Source: Turnera subulata (lineage: Eukaryota; Streptophyta; Magnoliopsida; Malpighiales; Passifloraceae). Taken from it: a DNA stretch of 64,000 nt. The notes under the pieces are model-generated. The model was not told the DNA's origin and ran no database searches. It saw only the letters and a program-made list of their open reading frames with translations. Within the stretch, counting starts at the first letter, position 1, and every line of letters begins with the position of its first letter. Location: the NCBI GenBank assembly GCA_028386065.3, contig JAKUCV010003091.1, positions 1 to 64,000 of the forward strand, in the 5' to 3' direction. The position numbers and the translations under genes are program-made. Positions 9,495 to 20,107 of the stretch are shown here, in pieces.

Positions 9495-12286
9495 TCAAGT
9501 TCTAAAGAGTTTAGACCATAAGTAGACCATAAGAAAACAAACAAGTCCAAAAGTGACAACTTGATAGACGTGATTTGATCTCTGCTGGGCCATCGTTCTG
9601 TTCAATCTCCTCATGCCATTTTTCATCCCTTCCTGGGCACTGGCCATGAGGCTTTTCTATTGGTAAGGAAAAAGAATAAAAGAGAATTAACGTGTGAGAA
9701 ATCAATTCATGTTGTCCATACACAATTGAAATCTACTACTTCATGTGAGATACTATGATCACTTGCATGTTTAGAGCAATAATTGCCCAATTAAGCATGA
9801 TAGGGGAATGTGCATGCATCCCAGAATATGAGGGTGAATTAAGCGCATGAAAAAAACTAATGTTTTAACAAGCTCATCTCTTAAACCTCTCTAGTACACA
9901 CTCTCTCTCCCATTCAAGGTGGTGTTTTAGGTTTTATTTTTTTCAAAAAAAAAAGCATCAGTGGTGTCATCATCGCCCCGTCAGTCCAAGCCCCGGTCAA
10001 TAGCGGTTACATCCTGGCATTAGACCCTCCTCATAGGAGAGACCGCCCACTAGGGCACTAGCGGACACCCTCGCCTGCTACACGTCATAGTGTCAGGGAG
10101 ACCCCGGGCTCAACGGCCACCACCCCACAATGTGGAAGGCCATATTCGGCCACATCACACTATTATGGAGCTTGACTGGAAGCGCCGGGACTCGAACCCA
10201 AATCTTAGAGATGACACGCTAAAAGCTTTATCACTGAGCCACCACCCCGGTGGTAGGTGGTGTTTTAGGTTAAAGCACAAGAATTAAGAATATCTGAAGT
10301 GTCTTAACTTATCTTTTATTATTATGAGTACAAGAGATGAAGGACAAATAAAGCCAAAGATAAGATGGGATAAATTTGGAAAAAGAAGTTTTTAAAACTA
10401 TCTTGGGTTGGAGAAAAGATATTTAAAATTATCTGCTTGGGTGCAACAAAAATTATCTGCTAAAACGTCACCTTGGGTGGAATAGTATTTTCTACAGGGA
10501 AATTAATCAACCTTCTAAAATATATGAAAAACATGTGCATCTGTGCATCTGTGTGCATCGTATGAAGAAAAATCAGGGTGCAGCAGTGTTTCATGATTGT
10601 GACGGAGGAAATAAAGACAGAAATTGTACCAAATCCGAGATGATGTCGTTCTGAATTGCTGCTTTCCATCTTGATTTCTTGGGCCACCTGCAGGACAAGT
10701 TCACAAAAGATTTATGATATGACAGCTAAATGAATGTAGTGAGACACCCAGAAGTTACATACAAGCCCAGGAAAGGCATTGTTTTGACAGAGGCTGTTTG
10801 AAAACCAAGCCTAAAAGTACACTCCCAACAAGGCCACAGTTGGTGAAGGTGTTTGTACCAGTCAAGAACGGCCTAGCTCCTAGCTGGGTTTCTCAGTAAA
10901 CGTGGGATCGGGGATCGAACTATGTTCTTTGATATGGCACCAGAATATGTATCTGAGTGGCTTGATGAGTTGTAAGAACTACTAGCAAAAAACAATCGAA
11001 GGTAGATAAGTGTCAAAGTGAGAAACAATCTTGCATGAAAAGATACTTGTTATAGTCACCACCTTCTTTTGATCTATGATGCATAAAAATGTTATGAATA
11101 GGCAATAGCTATTACATTCTATCGGATTATTGTGCCTTGAAAGTTGGTCAGCAGGGTCGGCTGAACAAATTGAAAATCTGAATTCGATTAAGAATCAATT
11201 TATCCAAAAAGAATTCTGTTTTAAGAACTCTAAGGCAAATGAGCTGAAATAGTATTCTTTTTTTCTTTTCAAAGTAAAGCGATTGAGCGAAAGAGCTAGC
11301 TCCGGCTAGCTTTCCGACACCAAAAAGAAATGAAGAAATTAAAGATAAGTAACAACCAATACACAAGTATCCGAAAACAGTGTCTCATATATTTTGAAAA
11401 CATTCAACATTCAACATGAAACTACAACTTACATCTTGGAATGTCAAGTTGATGCTATTTGATCCTCTATTTTCATTAGGTACTCTTGTTCTGATTTTTT
11501 CATTGACCAGCCGCACAGGGCACTAATGCTTGTGTTTGGCGTATAGGAAAATATTGATAATCGAACTCCAACATGATTGATGTAAACAATATTGGATCAA
11601 CTTTCACTTAATTTGGTTTCCAGTAAGATCTTGTTGGCTTCCTACAGATTGGAGGCACTGATCAGTAGATCATACTGAATCTGCGTCTGCAGACTGCATG
11701 CCTAAGAACTTCCAAGTATTCTTGTCATGTTGGATTTTATGACGGTTAGTGATCGAATTCTTCCATTGTTCAAAAGAATTAATCAGAAAAGATGTCACAG
11801 AAGCAGATTTTTGTACACCATTAACAGACCACTGCTGATGACAAACAATGCCAGTAGCAAGAAGAGATGAAACAAGTGATGATCAAAACATAATCAAAAC
11901 ACATCTATGTTGGAATTCGGTGAAGCAGAATTAAAAACTGAAGCCAACATCATCATCAACAAGACAAATCTTATATATATAATTGCTGTAATATTTTGAA
12001 GAAGGAAATTGTGACGTTACGTATTTAAGCAGGCTGACTTGTGCGTGAAGACTAGAGATTTGATGGTCTAGGTGGTCGGCGTATAATATTGGATCGATCC
12101 TGAGTTGAACCTCGTGGGGAGTTGCTGTAGCTCTCGCGCTAAGACCATCCCTGCACCAAAAAAAAACACATCCACAAAACGATTGATCAGCCAAAACAAA
12201 TGGACAGCATGGCAAAGCTTTTCTTAATGGGAAATGGAGCCAGCAGGGGAGGTTTTCTACTACCTGGATCGGTAAAGATTGGCCAT
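9495..12286 (-). pseudogene. BET1-like SNARE (At4g14600/At1g29060 type), four exons, apparent +1 frameshift in exon 3
   Basis: Exons on the minus strand are 12286-12264, 12150-12021, 10687-10630 and 9656-9495. All have GT-AG introns and give a protein of about 123 residues, usual for the family. Exon 1 gives MANLYRS. Exon 2 gives (R)DGLSARATATPHEVQLRIDP and a helix. Exon 3 starts VAQEIKMES. Exon 4 encodes the rest of the SNARE helix (KSLMASAQEGMKNGMRRLNR), then a C-terminal membrane anchor (VVTFGLVCFLMVYLWSKLF). Plant BET1-like proteins are Qc-type SNAREs of Golgi/ER traffic, anchored by this tail. Exon 3 has one base too many: VAQEIKMES is in one frame and IQNDIISDL in the next, with the extra base near the AGCAGC at about 10660. 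This is either a real null or pseudogene lesion or a sequence error; everything else looks intact. AATAAA occurs on the minus strand near 9205. Confidence 0.72.
9917..10271 (-). mobile_element. tRNA-derived SINE in intron 3 of the BET1-like gene, 17-bp target duplication
   Basis: AGGTGGTGTTTTAGGTT stands at 9917-9933 and 10255-10271. Between them, on the minus strand, the element starts near 10254 and shows an RNA polymerase III A box (GTGGCTCAGTGATAAAGC) and a near-perfect B box (GGTTCGAGTCCCG, about 10190-10202). It ends in an A/T-rich tail at 9934-9955. The length is about 320 bases. It is inserted in the last intron in the same orientation as the host gene. Confidence 0.85.
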
Positions 12287-12289
12287 TTT

Positions 12290-13140
12290 CTTTGGAAATC
12301 AGAAAAGAAATGGAGATCAAACTTTCTTTCTTTTTTTTTTTTTGTTAATTTGTTTTATATTTACTTTCAAGTTTAGAGCAAACCGCAACGTTCAGATCGG
12401 TAGATTTTCCCAGACCAGTGGAGCACAGTTCCATTCCCCACGTGGAGCACAGTTACAACCAATGACTAATTAGTTGGTTCTGTCCTAAAATGAAAAAGAA
12501 TAAAAACCTGATTGCTAGTTGAAAAGTGTACATGAAAACTGAAAGGGCATTGCTATGCTACCCTGGGAAGATTCTTGGGTAACATTACCCAGATAACGTG
12601 GATAAATATAACTGGTGTACTTAGTATTTGTGGGCCCATAAAAGCAGATTACAACTTTGTTTTGAAATTGAAAAGTAAATTACAACTTGATTTCTCAACA
12701 AGGATTAAATTATAAACTTGTACCCATTTTCTTTCATTTTACATTCTCGTGCCCAGACCACTTGCCTCCATTTTAAAATTCTAAAACGTATAAAACTCGC
12801 TGCTTAAACGGTCGCGTTTTAAAATTGGGCATTGCTATCATATCTTCAAAAGACGTTGGGTAATTTTACACTGGACAAATATCATAACACCACCTTGATT
12901 TGAATAAATTATAATTTATTATTTAGAAAAGATAAATTATATAACAACTCCTGCGTTCTTTCTCTTTACACTATTGTTCCTATTCATCGCATAACAAAAA
13001 GTTTAACAATTATTTTTAAAAAATACCTTTGATCATTAAATGCTAATCCAAATCGTTTCCTATATTTTCTTATCATTATCTACCGATTACTACTGTAACA
13101 ATTTATCATCAAACATCATCTTGTTGATATAACTATATAC
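12290..13140. other. Upstream region of BET1-like gene with MITE-like repeat ends
   Basis: This contains the presumed promoter of the minus-strand SNARE gene. It also holds two related words beginning GGGCATTGCTAT (12546 and about 12827), each followed by a TTGGGTAA..TTAC block. The same block recurs inverted near 19160-19210. It is probably a degenerate MITE family. No ORF is supported. Confidence 0.4.
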
Positions 13141-13198
13141 TTTGACGCTCCGCAATTCTCGCGATTAGGGTTTTTGACTTTTGCGACCCTTGCCGTGC

Positions 13199-13933
13199 AT
13201 GACTAAAGGGCAGCCCTCCGACGGGTCTCTCCCCTCGTTAACTTCTCCCTCCGCCTCGGAGGCATCGGGTGAGCCTGTGCGTTCGTTCAAGGATACTTTA
13301 ACGCAAGGCTCGGCCTGGAATGAACCCAGGATCGATACTGAATTTGCGATTGAAGATGGGGATGTGAAGGTGGTGTCCACCCCGCAAGGGCCAATGGTTC
13401 AGTATTCACCAAGTTTTCGTGCCAAGTTGCAAAAGAATTGGGAAAATACAGTTATTATTAAGCCCTGGGGTCGCACTATTGGATACAGGGCGTTGAGCAG
13501 CAGATTATCAAGGGTTTGGCAGTTGAGGAACAGGATCAAGGTGATTAATCTCGATAATAATTATTATATGGTCAAATTCTTTTCTCGTGAGGACTACATC
13601 AATGTTCTCACCGGCAGTCCTTGGATGGTGTTAGGTCAATACTTATCAGTGGAAAGCTGGAAGCCGAATTTTAACCCTAGCACGCACCGGGTGTCTTCTG
13701 TGGTTGCATGGCTCCGCATACCTGGCCTACCTGCTGAGCACTGTCATGTAGGGGTGCTGAAGCTGGTTGGGGACACAATTGGCAAAACTGTGCGCATCGA
13801 TATCCCTACTCAGCAAACAGATAGGGCCCAGTTCGCATGTATTGCGGTTGAGCTGGACCTGTCGAAACCCTTGGAGCCTAGGGTTTGCTTTGAAGACCTT
13901 TGGTATCATATTGAATATGAGGATCTCCCTCAA
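13199..13933 (+). pseudogene. LINE ORF1 (DUF4283) fragment, truncated before the zinc knuckle
   Basis: The ATG at 13199 opens a frame of about 245 codons: a Ser/Pro-rich start, then KLQKNWENTVIIKPWGR, then SPWMVLGQYLSVESWKPNF, then VVAWLRIPGLPAEHC, and WYHIEYEDLP. This is the DUF4283 RNA-binding-like domain of plant L1-type LINE ORF1 (nucleic-acid chaperone). In full proteins YE.LP is followed by a CCHC zinc knuckle. Here homology stops at 13933 and the frame runs on into unrelated AT-rich sequence to 14293. There is no ORF2 and no poly(A) tail, so the 3' part was lost. That is unusual, since LINEs normally lose the 5' side. Confidence 0.8.
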
Positions 13934-13939
13934 GTAGTT

Positions 13940-14010
13940 ATATCATATCATATGATTAATACTAAACCACGTGCATCGTGCGTGCAGAAGAAACTAGTTA
14001 TAAAATTAAA
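13940..14010 (+). mobile_element. Possible degenerate Helitron 3' terminus
   Basis: ACCACGTGCATCGTGCGTG (13967-13985) can form a short hairpin and is followed 8 bases later by CTAG at 13994-13997 and then T. Plant Helitrons end in a CGTGCATCGCACGG-like hairpin about 10-12 bases before CTRR, inserted before T. The match is partial and no 5' TC end was located. Confidence 0.3.
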
Positions 14011-14164
14011 AACATCATATAATCAAACCAATTCAAACATAATAGAATCAAAAAACCAAACTCCTTTCATACTTAACAAATATAGGAAAATTAATATTAC
14101 ATCAATTAGCTACAACATCACATGTAGTCTCTTTGCATTTATATTTTTTTTCAAATTTAATTTT

Positions 14165-14303
14165 TTCTCGGGTTCGAGTCCTCGTGTATGTAGAAAATTC
14201 TCATTGGGAGACTCACCCACCATACCTAAGTGCGCGACGCGGGTCGAATCCAGATTAGTCAGGGAAAAGCTCAGGATACCGGGTGGGGAATAAAAAAAAA
14301 AAA
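14165..14303 (+). mobile_element. SINE 3' fragment with A-tail
   Basis: GGGTTCGAGTCCTCG (B-box-like), then ATTGGGAGACTCACCC (14195 on) and GATTAGTCAGGG, with GGGGAATAAAAAAAAAAAAG at the end. Related 3' segments occur at 37428-37510 and about 46175-46245. The 5' half with an A box is not recognisable. Confidence 0.6.
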
Positions 14304-15809
14304 GATCAATCACAAGTGGATTTGGAGTGCAAATATTGATTAGACAAGCATAAAGGCTAGAGAATTTGCTTTTGTATTTTTCTTTTTAAAGAAATCAAGG
14401 TTGCTTAACCAAAAAAAAATCGGTACTGGACGCACAAAAATTGATCAAACTAGGAAGTTTAATTTAATTGAACCAAAATAATAATTATTTAATAACAAAA
14501 ACATTAGTAATATATATGCGATTGTATTTACCTAGAAGCGCGAAATAGATATAAATGTTGTAAATGAACAATTAGCATGAAATAATACAATGGGAAAAAT
14601 TCATTGGTAGAAATAGGAAAAAAATAAAAAAAATTGTGTTTTTATACCATAAAATGAACCCATATGGTTCACAATTTTTTTTTTTTAATTTAGTCAGGTC
14701 AGCAAAAACTGATTGGGTGAACCAAATTTTGCCACAATTGTATATGGTCCATGAAGAAGAAAAACCTAGATTAGTCTCAAGATTATGGTCCGATTAACCC
14801 AATTATCTAGCCTAATTTAGTTTTATTAACTATGATGTTGATAAATAATTTTATTATTGTGAAGAAGGCAATTGTCATAATAAGTTAATGTAATATCATA
14901 ATATCAATTCAATTTATAATAATGCAAACTATTATTATATGATATTACTTTATCAAGATAAATTTTATTTTTAGAGGGCATTTTAGCCTAGAATGATAAA
15001 ATTTAAAATATACAAAATGTTTGGGCACAATATATTTTATCACCTCATTGGAACAACTAGTTGAGACCTTATAAGGTTAAAATTAAAATATATTAGTATA
15101 GTTATGAAAACAGACATAGTATAGACAATCCACTACAATTAAAAGAGTATAGACCTGAAATATATTACTAAAGTATAGACCCGAAATATATTACTAACTC
15201 ATAATCAACTTTCGGTTGGAGCCAAAATGTAGTTACCGAAATTCTAAAGTTTCAATTCATCTATGCTACCTTAATATATTATTGATTTTGATTTTTTTTA
15301 TATCGAGAAATACCATACAATTATATATATATATATATTTATATATATATTAAAACAATTTCTTAATTAATATTCTACCATAAATATATTTGACGGTTCT
15401 TATGGTCTTATTTTATAAAAAATTAGAATAATAAAAAATATCATATTGTAATGGTAAATCTTATAAAAAAATTCTTCAGATAAACGGGTGAAACAAGATT
15501 ATAAATGATAAAAGCCAATAAGATTTTTTTCTCCCTTGAATTTCATCGAAAAAAATTTAAATTGTTAATATTTTAATAATCATGATATATTGATGTAATT
15601 TTTCCAAACTCTTTTAGAAAAATAAAATACTAATTTCAATTTTATTAGCATATTTTTTATAGAGAGATTCATAAAAATTGAAAAAAGAGAGGATGTATTA
15701 ATTCCCAATCATTATATTTTAAATTCCATACCATCCTCGTTCAAATAATGTTTGAACTCAATAGTATTTATTGCAAAAACAAAAGTGAAACAAAAAAATA
15801 TGGAATTGA
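14304..15809. other. AT-rich intergenic stretch; nothing recognised
   Basis: The sequence is strongly AT-rich with an (AT)n run near 15321-15350. No ORF, RNA gene or element boundary could be supported. Confidence 0.5.
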
Positions 15810-16137
15810 ACTATTGTAACAGCCCGGGTAAAAATTTTGGATTTTTACCGGACTGTAGAAGTCTATTTACCGTGATTTACTGTTGAATTAATCTTGGGTA
15901 ATTAATTCAAGGTAAATCGGGAGTTGTTTTTTGAAACCGAGGGTTTTCCCAAGCTCGTGATTTTCCCGTGAATTTTTCGGACCTAAGTTGGTATTTTCGG
16001 GTTTCGGAATTTCTCGAAAAATCACACCGGAAAATAACTAAGGAGGTATTGGTTATTTTCTGGTCCGGATCGGATTCGCCCGTAATGCAGACGAATTGCA
16101 TTATTTGTAATTCACATGCCAAATAGTTCATTTTTAG

Positions 16138-16148
16138 TTTATAAAAAG
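16138..16148 (+). promoter_or_regulatory. LTR TATA box
   Basis: TTTATAAAAAG lies about 320 bases into the LTR, directly before the GA-rich leader. The sister LTRs have TTTATAAAT at the matching place (minus strand, near 2075 and 7338). This position would be the U3/R promoter. Confidence 0.5.
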
Positions 16149-17766
16149 AAAGCAGAGGAAGGAGAGCCGGGAGAGAAAGGAGAAGAAAAAAAAGAGAGAA
16201 AAAGAAAAGGAGAGGAAAAAGAAAAAGAGAGAAAAGAAAAAAAAAGAAAAGAAAAAGAAAAAGAAAAAAAAGGAAAGAAAAATCAGAAAAAAAGAGATGG
16301 ACCAATCAGAAAATAGAGAAGAAAAGAAAATGAAAGAAAAAGAAAAGAAAAGAAAATCAGAAGAAAAAGAAAAGAAAAGAAAAATGGAAGGAAAATAAGA
16401 AAAAAAAGGAGAGAAAATACAAAAAAGAAAGAAAAACATAAACCCGTGAACAGTGTTGTCACCATTTCTTCCCCACGGTTACTGTTCACCAGACGGAGCT
16501 CCGGGCTGCCTCTCCACACACCGCCGCCACCTTGGCACTCGCCACGCCGTCGCCGACCGAACCTCGCCTTCCCCGTCGCCATCCGACGCCGGACGCGCAC
16601 GGAAGAGCCTTTGACCCGCCGCGCGACCCGCGGGTCCAACTCCCTCACTGCTGCCGCCTCCCGCCGGCATTACAGAGTTGGTTTTCCGCCGCCCTCGCGC
16701 CGCTCGTGCCGCCCGACATCGCGGATGTGATCGCCTTCCCTTCCCCGCGCCTGCCGTCGCGTCGCCATCGCCAAACCCGAGGTGAGCAACCCGATTTCTG
16801 CAGGATCCGTCCGATTGTATTCGAGTCGCACTGATTTCTGGGTTATGTTGACGCTGGGCTTCTGGGTTGCGCTGAACAGTGTTGGACCGGGTCTTGGGCG
16901 CGGGCCTATGCTTCGGGCCTGCTGCCTTGATCTGGGCCGACACTATTTAAGGCTCAGTCCGATTAATTTTTTAAAAAATTATATTTATATATATATATTT
17001 ATTTAAACATAATCTGATATTCAATTTTGAAAAAAAATATATAGTTATTTTGAGTAAATTAATTCCAATTTAAATCTGGTATTTTTGTTAAAATATAAAT
17101 ATATTTACTTGGTTAAATAATTAAGTTTTGTTTTGGAAACTATTATTAATTGGAAAAATATATATATATATATACCTTGGAAATAAATTCTAGGAAATTA
17201 ATATGTATATTATTTTAGTCTGGAAATTATGATTATGGTATATGTATATGAATATGTATTTTGGAAATTAAAGGTAATTATAATTTTGGTGTTGGAAAAT
17301 ATTATTATATATTTAGAAAAGATAAATACTATATAAATATTTTCTGAAAATTATAAATACGTTATTATTTTCTGGGAAAATTATGGAGATTATTATTTTG
17401 GAAAATTATAATTATTTTTAAGGGAGTTTTAATTAAAGTATGGTACCGAAATAATATTCGGATGTACGTACGGTTAATTATTTTCGATAAAAGATAATAA
17501 TAACGGATAAGAATCGAGATGGGTAATATCGTCGTATAGGCATCATGGTATACCGATTATGTGCTTTTATGTGTATATATGGCTTTGTGTATAGGTTTGG
17601 ATCTCGGGCAGTTTCCCGAGGAGCCGGCGTCGTACCGGTCATAGTTTCCGGAGTTGAGTAATCGGCCAAGGTGAGGATGGATTTCCTTCAATATGTGCCT
17701 TATTACTCGGTTATCATGTTTTGATGATTGTGCATGGTTGATTGTTGCTTTTGCTGTGTTTTGGTT

Positions 17767-18137
17767 CGGGATGTTTATCCCGGTGTCTTGTTTGGTATTT
17801 TTGGGATGTTTATCCCCGTGTTGATTTTCTGTGTCGTTTGGAATAAGTAAAATGGGATAATTAATGAATTGTGACAAGGATGTCGATCCTTGGTTTTTGG
17901 ATAGGGATGTCTATCCTGGTATCCTGGTTAGGGATGTCGATCCCTGTGATTAAGTTTTTAAAGACAGTAATATAATTGTCACGTGATAAGTAGTGGTACG
18001 ACTCGATGGTTAGAGACTGTTTCGTGGTGGCCTTGACCTGGGTTACTTGATAAGCATGTCTATGCTTGGGATGTCTATCCCGTGATATATTTTTGGGATG
18101 TCTATCCCTGGGTTCGTATTTTTAGGATGTCGATCCC
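17767..18137 (+). repeat. Cluster of nine short hairpins, GGGAT-GTYN-ATCCC type
   Basis: Copies with their arms and loops: CGGGAT-GTTT-ATCCCG (17767), GGGAT-GTTT-ATCCC (17803), CAAGGAT-GTCG-ATCCTTG (17875), GGAT-GTCT-ATCC (about 17905), AGGGAT-GTCG-ATCCCT (17930), AAGCAT-GTCT-ATGCTT (18052), GGGAT-GTCT-ATCCC (18068 and 18095), AGGAT-GTCG-ATCC (18124). Arm bases change together, and the four-base loop is always GTYN on the sense strand. Function is unknown. Confidence 0.8.
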
Positions 18138-18698
18138 TGGGTTCTCTGATTTGGTCTGGCACCCGGAATGTGTTGATAACCAGGTCTGACCTCTAGCTTA
18201 TCCGTGACGGGGCCCGTAAAGATAAAATTGAGTAATTGGATTTTACTTGAGTCTCTTGGGTTTTGTCTTTGGGTTTGACTGTTTTATTTGACTTGAGTAA
18301 TTTTTAGTGTTCATATTGATCGTCTTTCCATTGTCGTGAGCACTTCGGACTCACCCCTCACCTGCGGGCTTTCATCCCGTAGGATGAGTTGTTTGTTGTA
18401 CAGGCTTGGTGCATTTTCAGACAGGCTGCAGCGTTATCCCTTGGACAGGGCTTGGATCCATAGTTTGCTTCAGTGTCGCATACAGTGTTTGTGAGTTATG
18501 AAGTCTTCCGCTGTGCATTTTATTGATATTATTGGGCCATTGGGCCGGTTGTGTTATTACTGTTGTTATTATTTTTAGGCTGTTGAGCCCGAGTTACTGT
18601 TGTATACACTGTATGCTGGTCTTGGTTTGGTTGGGTTGTCACAATTCCGGCACATGTTTACTGTGTACGGTAAATACGGGTCTGGGCGTTTCAACTAT

Positions 18699-20107
18699 AT
18701 TATAATGTATCTTATTGTCATATCTCTATAGTTGTGTTACCCAGATATCATGTTGTTATATTCTATGATTTATAATTAACTCCTAGCTTCAACAAAAAAA
18801 AATAATTAACTCCTAGCAACATCCCTCTGACATGATTTTCCTAGTAAAGGGGGAAAATTTAAATTTTAAAATTTAAGAAATTATGAGGTGTAAAAAAAAA
18901 GGGAGGTTTGAAAGATAATAATGAAGGGAATTTGAAAATCGTAGATTTTTAAAAGATAAAAAAGATTGAAGGAATAAAGAGAGGGAAAAAAAAGTAAAGA
19001 AGAAAACATTATACATTCATCAATGAAATACGTGGGCATGGGCATGGGCATGGGCATGTCTCGTAAAAAGAGAGAGATGAGGTACTAGATCATAATTTTA
19101 TTTTGTGCTGCACTAATTTGTAGTGGGACCCGCATGAACACAACTGTTTTAATCTAACAAATCCACATCATACGGGTAACTTTACCCAGGAATCTTACCA
19201 AGGTATGTTAGAATTACCCAAACTGAAAATTCATCACCTGGCACCAATGTATGTATCTTTAGCCAATTGTAGCGGCATCTCTCACGAGTTTCATTCAAGA
19301 GATTGCAATCCCACTAATGAAATTGAGGGTGGTTGCGGGTTGAGAATAGTAATTTATAGGATTCCGATATATCAATATTTTTTTTCTTACAAACATCCAA
19401 TAGGGATGTCTACATAGAAGAATCAACCATAACCTTCTTATCTATCATCCTAAAACTAGATAGGGTATTTCTGCATAAATAAGAAAGCAGTCCCTGGATA
19501 ACTAACTAAACACAAGAATCAGATCCCCTCTTTGGAAACCCCTCTTTGTTCACTGCTCACTCAGGGCATCATAGTTCAGAGGTCAAGCAGAGGATATTAC
19601 CGTTATATTCAGCAAATTTGAAGACAAACCCGGTATAAAAAAACTGGGTGGTGATGAAGAACTTGGAATTTCTATACCAAATTCTGAAAAGGAAAAAGAA
19701 ATTGAGAAAAGAAATTCGAAATTTCAGACTTCTACAGAATGTGGTGTCCTTATTGGATTGCTATGGTTCGTACATATATAGAATTAAATTTTTGGGAAGT
19801 GAAGTGACTAGTGCTCGCCTATCTATCTTTCTACACTTTTGTGTCCTCTGTGTGATTGGATTTGATCTTCCACTCAACAAGATTGGTAACTATTGAGAGC
19901 CCACAAAACTCCCAGAAATATGACGCCCAGAGTAAGACATGTTCCTTATGTATGTGATGGTGTCCGATTCCTCTTACATGAGGGTCACTTACTCACTTCA
20001 ATACAATAAGTAGCATTAAACAAAAAATCAGCCGAGAACACATCACTATACCTTTTCTGTAAATTGTATTTACTACACAGTATCACCAGCAAAGTGAAAA
20101 ATCAAAT
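18699..20107. other. Intergenic with MITE-like remnants and a (GGGCAT)4 repeat
   Basis: Contains four tandem GGGCAT units (19034-19057). An inverted copy of the TTGGGTAA..TTACCC repeat end lies near 19160-19210, with a weaker partner near 18715-18780. An exon-like open frame lies at 19575-19781 (reported separately). Nothing else is recognised. Confidence 0.4.
19575..19781 (+). other. Unrecognised exon-like open frame
   Basis: After an AG (CATCATAG|TTC) the frame reads FRGQAEDITVIFSKFEDKPG, then about 45 more residues rich in Lys/Glu, to a TAG at 19779. Codon usage and composition look protein-like and unlike the AT-rich surroundings. There is no ATG start, so it would be an internal or last exon, or a gene remnant. 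The family is not recognised. Confidence 0.2.

Larger units (their letters stand above)
15815..18693 (+). mobile_element. Solo LTR of the long-LTR family, TSD ACTAT
   Basis: A 2879-base LTR, TGTAACAGCCCGGG...TCTGGGCGTTTCA, is flanked by ACTAT at 15810-15814 and 18694-18698. No internal region is attached, so it is a solo LTR left by LTR-LTR recombination. Sense-strand order: conserved start; TTTATAAAAAG TATA box (16138-16148); about 290 bases of GA-rich leader; GC-rich block (16440-16780) closing with the donor-like GAG|GTGAGC at 16781/16782; AT-rich stretch; hairpin cluster (17767-18137); conserved 3' end. GC-rich ORFs inside it are low in complexity and not considered genes. Confidence 0.92.

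Noticed and set aside
10185..10255. A tRNA gene from A and B boxes on the minus strand
   Set aside because: No acceptor-stem pairing; tail and 17-bp duplication show a SINE.
11285..11325. Perfect-looking small hairpin around GCTAGCTCCGGCTAGC as a regulatory RNA
   Set aside because: Single short palindrome in an intron with no conserved partner; no further support.
13934..14293. C-terminal 120 codons of the LINE ORF1 frame as coding
   Set aside because: Homology stops at YEDLP; the rest is AT-rich and includes a SINE fragment.
17767..18137. Regularly repeated palindromes taken as a CRISPR array
   Set aside because: Plant nuclear context, no fixed repeat length or spacer spacing, arms vary in paired fashion, and the array lies inside an LTR.
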